Source: 70-18 sp041691815
GTDB taxonomy: Bacteria; Pseudomonadota; Alphaproteobacteria; Acetobacterales; Acetobacteraceae
Direction: 5' to 3'
Length of the DNA stretch: 28,790 nucleotides
Assembly (NCBI GenBank): GCA_041691815.1
Contig: JBEPTZ010000053.1
Span: 1-28,790 of the forward strand
Below are positions 1 through 8,838 of the stretch, piece after piece (positions within the stretch are counted from its first letter, which is position 1; each line of letters opens with the position of its first letter). The position numbers and the translations under genes were made by a program. Under the pieces are notes generated by a model. That model ran no database searches. It was not told where the DNA came from and was given only the letters and a program-made list of their open reading frames with translations.

Positions 1-484
1 GCCATCCCGGGGTCAAAAAATCGAGATGCCAGCCGAGCTCGTGCATCAGTGCAGCGAGGCGGCGGATGCGTGGCCGCATCTGCGCCGCGAGTCCCGGGGT
101 GGGGGGCAGGATCGGCTTTACGTTGACGCGGACGCCGCGTACCCCCAACCGGTGCCAGTCCCGCAAGGTTTCGCCTGTGATTGTGGTTTCATCGATATCG
201 ACGATGCCGCGGCAGCGCTCGGTGCCGAGTTGGCGCATCGCATCGAGCATGCATGAGTTGTCTAGCCCGTAGGCGCTGGGTTGGACGAAGACGAAACGCT
301 GGAGGCCGAGCCGCCGAGCCAGAGCCATGTAGCTGTCGAGCGGCGCATACGGCGGGGTGTAGCGCAGGTCGGCGGCATAGGGGTAATGCTCGGCGGGGCC
401 GAATACGTGGAAATGCGCATCGCAACTCAAAGCGGGCGCGACGAAGGACGGCTCCAGCCCGGCATCCGGGTCGTGAGCTGTCAT
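1..484 (-). CDS. Amidohydrolase family (LigI/2-pyrone-4,6-dicarboxylate lactonase-like), N-terminal part
   Basis: The first 161 residues are visible and the C-terminus lies beyond base 1. The protein carries the N-terminal metal-site pattern of the amidohydrolase_2 family: CDAHFHVFGP at about residues 23-32 gives the H-x-H pair. It is followed by a Pro/Tyr-rich stretch, FVFVQPSAYGLDN at about 65-77, and RGIVDID. These resemble LigI-type lactonases and galactarolactone isomerases, cytosolic enzymes that open lactone rings or isomerise them. The start ATG (484-482) overlaps the aldolase stop by one base (TGATG), so the two are translationally coupled. A lactonase next to an HpaI-type aldolase fits breakdown of an oxo-dicarboxylic acid; the substrate is not deducible. 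Family call is firm, function is not. Confidence 0.85.
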   Translation of the reverse strand, partial: MTAHDPDAGLEPSFVAPALSCDAHFHVFGPAEHYPYAADLRYTPPYAPLDSYMALARRLGLQRFVFVQPSAYGLDNSCMLDAMRQLGTERCRGIVDIDETTITGETLRDWHRLGVRGVRVNVKPILPPTPGLAAQMRPRIRRLAALMHELGWHLDFLTPGW

Positions 485-1278
485 CAGGTGGTCACCAGAG
501 CGCGGATGGCATCCGCATCCTTGCGGGCGGCGGCCATCAGGTAGCTCACATCCATCCCGGCGATCATGAACAGCGCCCCGAGTTGCAGCAGCGATTGCGT
601 CAGCACCAGGTCGCCGCGGATGCCACCGATGCCAAGATGCTTGCCATGCAGTTTGCAGGCGGCCGCCACCGTCTCGTAGGCGCGGCGCAATTCCGGGTGG
701 TGCAGTTCGCCCGGAATACCGAGTTCGGTGCACAGGTCATTCGAGCCGATCAGCAGCATGTCGATGCCCGGTACCGCGGCGATGGGCTCGGCATTGGCGA
801 CACCCTCCGGGGTCTCGATCATCGCGATGCACAGCGTCAGCGTGTTGCCTTGGCGGTTGACTTCGGCAAGCGTGGTTGGTCGGTACAACTGGGCGGGGCC
901 GCTGCCGCCGACCGAGCGGTGACCAAGCGGCGGAAACTTGCAGGCCGCCACCAGCGCTTCCGCCTGGGCGCGGGTGTTGACGTGCGGGTAGATGATGCCA
1001 AGCGCGCCGGCATCGAGCAGCCGCGACGCCACATGCCCCTGGTGGCCAGGCGTGCGCACCAGCGGCGTGATGCCGAGCCCCAGCGCGGCGCCGCAGAGTT
1101 GGGCGGCGGTCTCCAGCGTTATAGTGCTGTGTTCCATGTCGATATAGAACGCATCGAAGCCGCAGGCCGCGGCGACCATCGCGATATCGACGGTGCGCGA
1201 GACACGGGTGCCGAGGCACAGCGAAACCTCGCCCCTGGCAAGCCGCTCGGCAACGCGGTTGGTCACACTGCTGCTCAT
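484..1278 (-). CDS. HpcH/HpaI aldolase family protein (2-oxo-acid class II aldolase)
   Basis: 264 residues, usual length for HpaI/GarL-type class II aldolases, which use a divalent metal to cleave 4-hydroxy-2-oxo acids to pyruvate plus an aldehyde. Visible motifs are DAFYIDMEH (His50), PLVRTP (Arg75), the IETPEGV metal Glu at 155 and the GSNDLC metal Asp at 181. The start ATG at 1278-1276 has an AGGA Shine-Dalgarno (complement of 1287-1290) about 8 bases upstream. It sits between the LysR gene upstream (121-base gap) and the overlapping amidohydrolase downstream. A second, distinct aldolase of the same family lies at 15895-16599. Citrate-lyase-like members of the family are a possible alternative, but the motif order favours aldolase. 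Confidence 0.9.
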   Translation of the reverse strand: MSSSVTNRVAERLARGEVSLCLGTRVSRTVDIAMVAAACGFDAFYIDMEHSTITLETAAQLCGAALGLGITPLVRTPGHQGHVASRLLDAGALGIIYPHVNTRAQAEALVAACKFPPLGHRSVGGSGPAQLYRPTTLAEVNRQGNTLTLCIAMIETPEGVANAEPIAAVPGIDMLLIGSNDLCTELGIPGELHHPELRRAYETVAAACKLHGKHLGIGGIRGDLVLTQSLLQLGALFMIAGMDVSYLMAAARKDADAIRALVTT

Positions 1279-1399
1279 GCTGCTGTTCCTGCTTTCCGCG
1301 CTGCCGCCATCGGTTCTCGCTGGCGTGCTCTGTCACGGACGAAAAGTTATCGCCTGCCCCCGTGCCGCACAAGCCGGGCGGTATCAGTGGCTGCCGGCG

Positions 1400-2320
1400 T
1401 CAATCGACCGCAGGCGGCGGGACCCTGGCGCAGACCATTTCGATCGCCCGCATCAGTGCGCGCGCCGCCGCCGAGAGCGGGTGGCTCTCGCGGTGGTGGA
1501 TGGCGATCGTGCGTTTCAGCGCACCCGAGCGCACCGGCAGCCGGACCAGTCTTCCGTCGCCAATCTCCGTCTCCATGACGTGCATTGGCAGCACGCCGAT
1601 GTAGTTGCCGTGCTGGACGACGGATTTGATCATCTGCACCGATGTGGTCTCGATCTTCGCGGTTGGTGGGTGGACGCCGGCGGCGGCGAAGTAATGCTCC
1701 AGCACATGGCGGTGCGACGCCCCGACCATCGGGAACAGCCAGGGATAGCGAACCAGGTCGCTCTCCCTCACCTTGTCGAACCTGGTCAGGGGGTGCCCGG
1801 CGCCGGCAATCACGCAGAGTTCGTCGCGCAGGATCACGCGTGAGCGTACGCCGAGCTCGGTTGCGTCCTCCACCAGCCCAACCACGAAATCGAACTCCGC
1901 CCGGCGCAGGCCGGGCAGCAGCTCGAAATTCATCTTTTCGACGATGCGGGCGGAGAACTCGGGGTTCCGCTCGCCCACCGTCGCCACCGCCCGCGCCAGC
2001 AGCCCGCCGGCGATGCTCGGCAGCGCGCCGACATGCACGCTGCCGAGATGCTTGCCGCGCAACTGGCCAATCTCCGCCTGGGCATGGTCGATCTCGGCGT
2101 CCACCGCCTTGGCATGGGCATAGAGCGTGCGCCCGTACGGTGTGGCCGAAACACCGGTGCTGGTCCGCTCCAGCAGCGGCACATCCAGCTCCTTTTCCAG
2201 CATCCGCAGGCTCTTGGTCAACGCAGGTTGGGAGATACCGAGCCGGGCGGCGGCTTTGCCGATGCTGCCCTGCTCGATGGCGAAAACCAGGTATCGCAGG
2301 TGGCGGAGCTGCATATGCAT
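1400..2320 (-). CDS. LysR-family transcriptional regulator (LTTR-1)
   Basis: 306 residues from the ATG at 2320, or 304 from a second ATG at 2314. The N-terminal winged helix-turn-helix is plain (LRHLRYLVFAIEQGSIGKAAARL, then SQPALTKSLRMLEKEL), followed by the periplasmic-binding-protein-like effector domain. The open frame continues far upstream across the substrate-binding gene on the opposite strand. The start was placed where LysR homology begins. The gene is divergent from the ABC-importer/hydantoinase operon with a 105-base shared intergenic region, the classical arrangement for an LTTR controlling the divergent operon. A T-N11-A palindrome covers its own start codon (see 2318-2334), suggesting autoregulation. 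The effector is unknown. Confidence 0.92.
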   Translation of the reverse strand: MHMQLRHLRYLVFAIEQGSIGKAAARLGISQPALTKSLRMLEKELDVPLLERTSTGVSATPYGRTLYAHAKAVDAEIDHAQAEIGQLRGKHLGSVHVGALPSIAGGLLARAVATVGERNPEFSARIVEKMNFELLPGLRRAEFDFVVGLVEDATELGVRSRVILRDELCVIAGAGHPLTRFDKVRESDLVRYPWLFPMVGASHRHVLEHYFAAAGVHPPTAKIETTSVQMIKSVVQHGNYIGVLPMHVMETEIGDGRLVRLPVRSGALKRTIAIHHRESHPLSAAARALMRAIEMVCARVPPPAVD

Positions 2321-2334
2321 AACTTTTGGATATG
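2318..2334. promoter_or_regulatory. Candidate LTTR box overlapping the LysR-1 start
   Basis: CATA-N9-TATG forms a small dyad that is also T-N11-A, the consensus core of LysR-type binding sites. It overlaps the ATG of the LysR gene and lies about 90 bases upstream of the substrate-binding gene. A perfect 10-base palindrome, TGCATATGCA (2310-2319), abuts it. The hexamer TATGAG recurs at 2331 and 2351, exactly 20 bases (about two helical turns) apart. The pattern is seen directly; the regulatory role is inferred. Confidence 0.45.
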
Positions 2335-2425
2335 AGCGGCGCAATTTAGCTATGAGACGTTCCGCCGGCAATCGGGCACACTGGCGCCGCACCGAAACAC
2401 GGGCAGCCAGGGAGGAAACCGGCAC

Positions 2426-3400
2426 ATGAAACGCAGACAATTGGTCTTGGGCGGTTTGGCCGCGACCGCGGCTCTGCCGAGGATCGCGATCGGCCAGACC
2501 GACAATACCGTGATCCGTATCGCGAATCTGGATATCGGGCCATTCGCCCCGATGGCCTATGTGACCAGGTTGGCCGACAAGCATGGCATCAAGGTGAAGG
2601 TCACCGGCTTCCGCCGAGGGCTGGAATCCGCCCAGGCGGTGGCTTCCGACGCCTCCGATGTCGGGGTCGGCGGGGTGGAGGCGGCGATCTCGGCGGTGGC
2701 CGCCGGCAGCCCGTCGACAATCGTGGCCGGCTGCACCTCCGGTGGCATCGGCTGGGTCGCCAGAAAGGGCTCCGGGATCAAGACCATCGCTGACCTGAAG
2801 GGCAAGCGCTTCGCGGTGATCCGCGGGCTGCACGAGCTGGTGATGCATGCCGTGTTCGCCAAGTATGGCCTCACCTCCTCGCAGGAGCCGGGTGCCGACG
2901 TGCAGGTGTACTACATCAACGCCCCACCGGCGCTCGGCACCGCGCTGCGCAACGGCAATGTCGATGCGATGAGCGCGCCCGAGCCGTTCCCCAGCCGGGC
3001 GCTGCTGGACGGTTACGCGACGCCGCTGCCGCCGCCGTACGACACCGAACTCGGCGCGGTTCCGCGGGCGATCTTCATGCGCAAGGCGTTCGTCGCCGAG
3101 CATCCCGATGTCAGCCAACGCTTCATCAGCGCTTATGTCGAGGCGATGAAGACGTTCCGCGACCAGCCGAAGGTCGCCGAAAACTTCGTGCTCAACGACG
3201 CGTTGAAGGGCGCGATGAGCGAGCAGGACTGGCAGATGTCGGTCAAGAACCAGACCTGGGACGTGGCGATGAGCCAGGAGATTGTGGCGTCATATATTCG
3301 CGATCTGACCAAATACGGGATGTTACGCAAACCGCTGGACGCCGCCGACTTCACCAGCCTGGCGATGCTGGACAAGGCGAAGGCCGCAGTGGGTTGGTAG
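2426..3400 (+). CDS. ABC transporter substrate-binding protein, NitT/TauT (NMT1/SsuA-like) type
   Basis: 324 residues. The N-terminus MKRRQLVLGGLAATAALP has a twin-arginine pair, a hydrophobic core and a likely cleavage near residue 24, so export to the periplasm, perhaps by Tat, is probable. The mature part has the NMT1/SsuA fold landmarks: IGPFAPMAYVTRLADKHG early, SDVGVGGVEAAISAVAAG, and IADLKGKRFAV. Relatives bind sulfonates, taurine, nitrate, thiamine precursors or aromatic carboxylates, so the ligand cannot be read from sequence. The GGAGGAAA-type ribosome site at 2411-2418 has good spacing to ATG 2426. First gene of the operon; it overlaps the most upstream possible permease start. Confidence 0.92.
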   Translation: MKRRQLVLGGLAATAALPRIAIGQTDNTVIRIANLDIGPFAPMAYVTRLADKHGIKVKVTGFRRGLESAQAVASDASDVGVGGVEAAISAVAAGSPSTIVAGCTSGGIGWVARKGSGIKTIADLKGKRFAVIRGLHELVMHAVFAKYGLTSSQEPGADVQVYYINAPPALGTALRNGNVDAMSAPEPFPSRALLDGYATPLPPPYDTELGAVPRAIFMRKAFVAEHPDVSQRFISAYVEAMKTFRDQPKVAENFVLNDALKGAMSEQDWQMSVKNQTWDVAMSQEIVASYIRDLTKYGMLRKPLDAADFTSLAMLDKAKAAVGW

Positions 3401-3423
3401 AGGCGGTGCAGGCGGGAGAGCGG

Positions 3424-4245
3424 GTGGCGCCGACCTCCCAGCCTGGCGCCGCCAGGCGTGCCGCCACCCTGCCGTCGGCGTGGAGGGCGGCAAAGGCGGT
3501 GTTGATTCGCGCCGCCTTGCCGGTGGGCCTCCTCGTCGCGTGGGAGGCGGCGGTTCGCGTCGGTTGGATCCAGGCGCGGTTCTTCCCCGCGCCATCCTCG
3601 CTGGTCACCGAAATCTGGCGCGATCTGCTCTCCGGCCAGTTGGCAATCGACTCCACCGCCAGCCTCGCGCGCCTGTCGGCCGGGCTGGGCATCGGGGTGG
3701 CGCTCGGGGTCGGCCTCGGCATGGCGATGGCGCTGTCGCGCACCATCGACATGGTGTTCAGCTTCCCGGTTCAGGTGTTGCGCTCAATCCCGCCGATCAC
3801 CTGGATCGGGTTCTCCATTCTCTGGTTCGGCCTCGGCAACCGGCCTGCGATCTTCCTGATCGTGCTCGGCGTGGTGTTCCCCATGCTGCTGAACACCTAT
3901 GGCGGGGTGAAGCAGGTGGATCTGATCTACCTGCGCGCCGCGCGCAACCTTGGCGCGAGACGCTGCATGCTGTTCAAGGACGTGGTGCTTCCGGCGGCAT
4001 TGCCGAGCGTGCTCACCGGCCTGCGGGTGAGTGTCGGGCTGGCGTGGATCCTGATGGTGGTGGGCGAACTGATCGCGGTTCCCAGCGGCCTCGGCGATAC
4101 GCTGATGCGGGCGCAGGATTACGGCCAGACCGACCGGCTGCTCGCCTACATGCTGTTGATCGGTTTCTACGGTTCGATCTCCGACCTGCTGGTGGTGGGG
4201 CTCTCGCGCTACCTGTTGCGCTGGCAGCGGGGCATCGACGGATGA
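3424..4245 (+). CDS. ABC transporter permease (SsuC/TauC-like)
   Basis: About 273 residues from GTG 3424, chosen because GGGAG at 3414-3418 sits 5 bases upstream. The frame is open back to TTG 3394, which would overlap the binding-protein stop, and GTG 3406 is also possible. About six transmembrane segments are visible, including LPVGLLVAWEAAVRV, the AGLGIGVALGVGLGMAM stretch and IFLIVLGVVFPMLL. The EAA loop that docks the ATPase appears as RAARNLGARRCMLFKDVVLPAALP. It is the inner-membrane pore of the importer and shares an ATGA overlap with the ATPase. Confidence in family is high; the exact start is uncertain. Confidence 0.9.
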   Translation: MAPTSQPGAARRAATLPSAWRAAKAVLIRAALPVGLLVAWEAAVRVGWIQARFFPAPSSLVTEIWRDLLSGQLAIDSTASLARLSAGLGIGVALGVGLGMAMALSRTIDMVFSFPVQVLRSIPPITWIGFSILWFGLGNRPAIFLIVLGVVFPMLLNTYGGVKQVDLIYLRAARNLGARRCMLFKDVVLPAALPSVLTGLRVSVGLAWILMVVGELIAVPSGLGDTLMRAQDYGQTDRLLAYMLLIGFYGSISDLLVVGLSRYLLRWQRGIDG

Positions 4246-5027
4246 GCGACGCGGTGATGCTGAATGTCGCCGGGTTGACGAAGACATTCGCCAGCCAGAA
4301 GAACCGCCCGGCGGTCCGCGTGCTGGACGATGTGTCGCTGGTGCAGCGGCGCGGCGAGTTCCTTGCGGTGATGGGCCCGTCCGGTTGCGGCAAGAGCACG
4401 CTGCTCAACATCATCGCCGGCTTCGACCACGCCGATAGCGGCGCCTGCCTGGTGCGTGGCAGCCCGGTTGTCGATACCGGGCCGGATCGTGGCGTGGTGT
4501 TTCAGGAGTATGCGCTGTTTCCCTGGATGACCGTGGAGCGCAACCTCCAGTTCGCGATGCGCGCGGCCGGCAAATGGACCCGCGATGCGCCGGCGACGAT
4601 CAACGCCATCCTCCAGCGGATCGGCCTTGAGGCATTCCGCAATGCCTTCCCCAAACACCTCTCCGGCGGCATGCGTCAGCGGCTGGCGATCGGCCGCATC
4701 CTGGCGATCGATTCGCCGATGATGTTGATGGACGAGCCGTTCGGCGCGTTGGATGCGCTGACCCGCGGGCTGCTGCAGGCCGATCTGGTGTCACTGTGGC
4801 AGGAGACCGGCAAGACCATCCTGTTCATCACCCACAGCGTCGACGAGGCGCTGTTCCTGGCCGAGCGCGTGGTGGTGATGACGCCGCGCCCCGGCCGCAT
4901 TGTGCTCGATCTGCGCATCGACCTGCCGCGGCCGCGTGACATCACCACGCCCGAATTCAACCGCTACAAACGAGAGATAATCGACGTGATCAATCCCTCC
5001 CTCCAGTTGCCAGGATCTGACCGATGA
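4242..5027 (+). CDS. ABC transporter ATP-binding protein (SsuB/TauB-like)
   Basis: 261 residues, full length for the family. Motifs in order: Walker A GPSGCGKST (45-53), Q-loop FQEYALFPW (Gln88), signature LSGGMRQR (140-147), Walker B MLMDEP (161-166), D-loop GALDALTR, and H-loop THS (His198). It powers the importer formed with the two preceding genes. Its ATG overlaps the permease stop (ATGA at 4242-4245), and its own stop overlaps the hyuA start in the same way. Transport and enzyme genes are therefore translated as one coupled unit. Confidence 0.95.
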   Translation: MSDAVMLNVAGLTKTFASQKNRPAVRVLDDVSLVQRRGEFLAVMGPSGCGKSTLLNIIAGFDHADSGACLVRGSPVVDTGPDRGVVFQEYALFPWMTVERNLQFAMRAAGKWTRDAPATINAILQRIGLEAFRNAFPKHLSGGMRQRLAIGRILAIDSPMMLMDEPFGALDALTRGLLQADLVSLWQETGKTILFITHSVDEALFLAERVVVMTPRPGRIVLDLRIDLPRPRDITTPEFNRYKREIIDVINPSLQLPGSDR

Positions 5028-7060
5028 AGACGATCGCGATCGATATCGGCGGCACCTTCACCGACCTGGCGGCGCTCGACCCGCAAACCGGCGCGCTGCG
5101 CTTTGCCAAAAGCCTCACCACGCCGCCGAATTTCGAGCAGGGCGGGCTCGACTGCCTCAGCCAGGCCGGGATTGCCGCCGACGAGATCGACGTGCTGCGC
5201 CACGGCACCACCGTGGTGATCAACGCGCTGCTGGAGCACAACGGCGCCCGCACCGCGCTGGTCACCACCGAGGGGTTTCGTGACATCCTGGAGATCGGCC
5301 GCGGCAACCGTCCAGAGTCCTTCAACCTGTTCTATCACCGCATGCCGCCGCTGGTGGACCGCGAACGCCGTTTCGAGATCGCCGAGCGGATGAACGCGCG
5401 CGGCGAGGTGCTGCGGCCGCTCGACATGGCGGCGCTGGCGCCGCTCGCCGAGCAACTGCGTGCGGCGAAGGTGGAGGCAGTCGCAATCTGCCTGCTGCAC
5501 GCCTGGCGCAATCCGGCGCACGAGCAAGTGATCGCCAGCTATCTGCGCGAGCATCTCGGCTGCTTCGTCTCCGCCTCGCATGAGATTTCGCGCGAGTTCC
5601 GCGAATTCGAACGCACCTCAACCGTGGTGCAGAACGCCTATGTCGGCCCGGTCACCGCGCAATATCTGGAGCGCTTCGGTGCCACGCTGGGCGAGGCCGG
5701 CTTTACTGGCAGCCTCTATCTGATGGGCTCCAATGGCGGAGTGCTGACCCAGACGGAAACCCGCCGCAACCCGCTGCTGCTGGTGGAATCCGGCCCGGTC
5801 GGCGGTGCCGCCGGCGCAGCCGAGCTGGGGCTGCGGCTCGGATTGAGGCATCTGGTTGCCTTCGACATGGGCGGCACCACCGCCAAGGCGGTGCTGATCG
5901 AGGATGGCGAGGCGGTGGTCTCGCCGCTCTACTGGGTCGGCGGCTACGACCGTGGCTATCCGGTGCAGGCGGCGGTGCTTGATATCGTCGAGGTCGGCGC
6001 CGGCGGCGGCAGTATCGCGGCGATCAACGAACTCGGCGCCCTGCAGGTTGGCCCACGCAGCGCCGGCGCGCTTCCCGGGCCGGCCTGCTACGGCCATGGC
6101 GGCACCGAACCGACGGTGACCGACGCCAATCTCTGGCTCGGCCGGTTGGATGGCGCTCGCTTCCTCAGCGGCACCATGCCGCTGCGCGCGGAACTGGCGA
6201 CGCAGGCGCTTGACGGCCTGGCCGGGCGGCTGGACCAGGAGACCGCCTTCCTCGCCGCCGGCATCCTGCGGATTGCCACGCTGACGATGGCTTCCGCCGT
6301 CCGCCGCGTCACCATCGAGCGCGGCTTCGACCCGCGCGACTTTGCCATGGTCGCGTTCGGCGGCGCCGGGCCGTTGCATGCGGTGGACGTGGCGCGCGAG
6401 ATCGGCATGCGCCAGGTCATCATCCCGATGATGCCCGGTCATTTCTCGGCCTATGGCATGCTGTTCGCCGATTTTCGCTACGATGTCGCCGATACCGTCG
6501 CCAATGCCCTGGAGCGGTTGGACAGCGATGAGGTGGAGGGGCGCTTCACCACGTTGGAGGCCGAGGGTGCGGCGGCGCTCGAGCGGATGGGGCTCGATGT
6601 GCAGGAGGTCCGCACCTCGCGTTACGCCGAGATGCGCTACGAGCGGCAGGAATACACCATCAAGGTGCGCCTGCCCGACCGCAAACTCACCATCGGCGAG
6701 ATGCGCGATCTGTTCGAGGAGACCTACGGCCGCCGCTACGGCCACGTCTCGCACAACATGCCGATCGACGTGGTGATGCTGCGCATCGTCGTCGATGGCC
6801 GCACAATCCGGCCGGACGTCTCGGCCAAGCCGGAAGAGCGGCAAGGGAGCGTGGCAGTGGGCCATCGGGAGGTCTGGTTCGAGGCGGTCGGCCGCGCTCG
6901 GTGCGCGGTGCTTCAGCGCAGGACACTGCCGGTGGGCTACCGCATCGCCGGACCGGCAGTGATCGAGGAGGACGCTTCCACCACCGTCATTCCGCCCGGC
7001 GACGTGGCCGAAATCGATGCATGGCGCAACATCGTCATCCAACTGGGAGCCGGCGCATGA
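5024..7060 (+). CDS. hyuA: Hydantoinase/oxoprolinase subunit A
   Basis: 678 residues, normal for the HyuA/OplA family. It has an actin-like ATPase fold: an N-terminal phosphate loop DIGGTFTDLAALD (7-19), the GTTVVINALLE segment, a second glycine-rich site AFDMGGTTAKAVLIEDG around residue 285, and the family hallmark VGAGGGSIA. With HyuB it performs ATP-dependent opening of cyclic amides (5-oxoproline, N-methylhydantoin, caprolactam). In the acetone/acetophenone carboxylase branch it carboxylates ketones instead. It follows the importer ATPase with an ATGA overlap and is itself overlapped by hyuB. The actual substrate is not deducible. Confidence 0.93.
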   Translation: MKTIAIDIGGTFTDLAALDPQTGALRFAKSLTTPPNFEQGGLDCLSQAGIAADEIDVLRHGTTVVINALLEHNGARTALVTTEGFRDILEIGRGNRPESFNLFYHRMPPLVDRERRFEIAERMNARGEVLRPLDMAALAPLAEQLRAAKVEAVAICLLHAWRNPAHEQVIASYLREHLGCFVSASHEISREFREFERTSTVVQNAYVGPVTAQYLERFGATLGEAGFTGSLYLMGSNGGVLTQTETRRNPLLLVESGPVGGAAGAAELGLRLGLRHLVAFDMGGTTAKAVLIEDGEAVVSPLYWVGGYDRGYPVQAAVLDIVEVGAGGGSIAAINELGALQVGPRSAGALPGPACYGHGGTEPTVTDANLWLGRLDGARFLSGTMPLRAELATQALDGLAGRLDQETAFLAAGILRIATLTMASAVRRVTIERGFDPRDFAMVAFGGAGPLHAVDVAREIGMRQVIIPMMPGHFSAYGMLFADFRYDVADTVANALERLDSDEVEGRFTTLEAEGAAALERMGLDVQEVRTSRYAEMRYERQEYTIKVRLPDRKLTIGEMRDLFEETYGRRYGHVSHNMPIDVVMLRIVVDGRTIRPDVSAKPEERQGSVAVGHREVWFEAVGRARCAVLQRRTLPVGYRIAGPAVIEEDASTTVIPPGDVAEIDAWRNIVIQLGAGA

Positions 7061-8838
7061 CCGACCTTCTGACCGCCGTGCGCACCCGGGTCGACCCGGT
7101 GACCCAGGAAATCGTGCGTAACCTGTTGATCGCCATTCTCGACGAAGGCGAGATCAACCTGTCGCGTACTGCCTTCAGCCCGATCATCTACGAGGTGAAG
7201 GATTACTGCGTTGGCCTGCTCGACTGCGAGGGCCGCACCATCGCGCAGAGCCGCGGCGGTATCCCCACCTTCATGGCAGATCTCGGCGAACCGGTGCGCG
7301 ATGGCATCGCGATCTACGGCATCGACGGCTTCGAGCCGGGCGATGTGCTGCTGATGAACTATGCCGCGGTTTGCGGCCAGCATCTGAACAACGTTGTAGT
7401 CTATGTGCCGGTGCACTGGCAGGGCGCGCTGATCGGCTTCGCCGCCACGCGGGCGCATTGGACCGATGTCGGCGGCCGGGTCGCCGGTTCCTTCTCCACC
7501 GACACCACCGAGATCTTCCAGGAGGGGCTGCAACTGCGCAGCATCAAGATTCACAAGCGTGGCGTGCCGGACGAAGAACTGATGCGGGTGATCCGCCACA
7601 ACATTCGCTTCCCGGAACTCTCCTTTGGCGACATGGCGGCACAGGTCGCCGCCTGCACCCTCAGCGCCCAGCGCTACTACGAGATGGTGGAGAAATACGG
7701 CTGGGAGGTCATCGAGTCCTGTATCCACACCATCTGGGATCAATCCGAGGCATTCGTGCGTAAGCAGATCACTGCCTTGCCCGACGGGCGCTATTCGGCC
7801 GATTCGTATCTGGATGACGACGGCGTGGTGATGGGCAAGACGCTGGAGGTGGCGGTGAGCGTCATCATCAAAGGCGACGAGTTGGAGATCGACTTCACCG
7901 GCACCGCCAAACAGTCGCGTGGCCCGATGAATGCCGGACGCAGCGGCGGCCTAGCGGCAGCGCGGGTGGCCTTCAAGAGCGCGGTGGTGCCAAACCTGCC
8001 GCCGAACGAGGGGGTGTTTCGCGCCCTGAAGGTGACGCTGCCGGAGGGCACCATCATCAGCGCCACCGACAATGCCGCCCTGGCGCAATGGAACATGCCG
8101 CTGAAGACGGTGATCGACACCATCTACTGGGCGATGAGCCAGGCGGCGCCCGAACGCGTGCCGGCCGCGCATCACTGCTCGCAGGGGATGTATTCCTTCT
8201 TCGGCAAGGACCAGGAGACCGGCCGCCGCTTCTCCACCCTGGATACGGCGCTCGGCGGCTGGGGTGCGCGGCCGGACGCGGATGGCTTCTCGCCACTCAA
8301 GACCGTTACCCATGGCGATACCCGCAACGTGCCGGTGGAGGTGGAGGAGGCATTCTATCCGCTGCTGATCGAGCGCTTCGAGTGGCGGCCCGACAGTGCC
8401 GGCCCGGGCCGCTTCCGCGGCGGCCTCGGTCTGCGCAAGGTCTATCGCCTGCGCCAGGAAGCGGAGATCGTGGTGGCGTTCGAGCGCTCCAAACTGCCGC
8501 CGTGGGGGCTGTTCGGCGGTGGCTCGGCGCAGGTCGGATTTGCGCTGATCCGCCAGCCCGGTGAGGTCCAGGCGCGTAAGGTGTTCAAGGGCACCGCATT
8601 GCCGCTGCAAGCAGGTGCCGTGGTGGAATTCCTCTCCGCCGGCGGCGGCGGCCGCTTTCCGGCCTGGGAGCGGCCGGTCGAGCGGGTGGTGACCGATGTG
8701 CGGCAGGGCTATGTTACGGTTGACGGCGCCAGGCAGGACTATGGCGTGGCGCTCGACGCGGCAACGCTGGCGGTGGATTCAGCGGAAACCGCGACGCTGC
8801 GCCTGGCCATGCAGTCCGCGGTGGGGAAGTTATCATGA
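7057..8838 (+). CDS. hyuB: Hydantoinase/oxoprolinase subunit B
   Basis: 593 residues from ATG 7057 (ATGA overlap with hyuA), typical of HyuB. Characteristic stretches are DPVTQEIVRNLLIAILDEGE near the N-terminus, DYCVGLLDCEGRTIAQS, GGIPTFMADL, EIDFTGTAKQSRGPMNAGRSGG around residue 275-300, and the glycine-rich GPGRFRGGLGLRK near residue 450. The family binds metal and carries the hydrolytic or carboxylation chemistry once HyuA has activated the substrate with ATP. The open frame begins upstream inside hyuA, but homology begins at ATG 7057. A second, 5'-interrupted HyuB lies at 27746-28735. Confidence 0.93.
   Translation: MTDLLTAVRTRVDPVTQEIVRNLLIAILDEGEINLSRTAFSPIIYEVKDYCVGLLDCEGRTIAQSRGGIPTFMADLGEPVRDGIAIYGIDGFEPGDVLLMNYAAVCGQHLNNVVVYVPVHWQGALIGFAATRAHWTDVGGRVAGSFSTDTTEIFQEGLQLRSIKIHKRGVPDEELMRVIRHNIRFPELSFGDMAAQVAACTLSAQRYYEMVEKYGWEVIESCIHTIWDQSEAFVRKQITALPDGRYSADSYLDDDGVVMGKTLEVAVSVIIKGDELEIDFTGTAKQSRGPMNAGRSGGLAAARVAFKSAVVPNLPPNEGVFRALKVTLPEGTIISATDNAALAQWNMPLKTVIDTIYWAMSQAAPERVPAAHHCSQGMYSFFGKDQETGRRFSTLDTALGGWGARPDADGFSPLKTVTHGDTRNVPVEVEEAFYPLLIERFEWRPDSAGPGRFRGGLGLRKVYRLRQEAEIVVAFERSKLPPWGLFGGGSAQVGFALIRQPGEVQARKVFKGTALPLQAGAVVEFLSAGGGGRFPAWERPVERVVTDVRQGYVTVDGARQDYGVALDAATLAVDSAETATLRLAMQSAVGKLS

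Noticed and set aside
181..1578. 465-codon plus-strand open frame
   Set aside because: It is antisense to the aldolase and amidohydrolase, has Arg/Ala/Gly/His-rich composition and no family features.
2321..3118. Upstream extension of the LysR-1 frame across the substrate-binding gene
   Set aside because: Homology to LysR starts at 2320. The extension is antisense to a well-supported gene and follows from GC-driven open frames.
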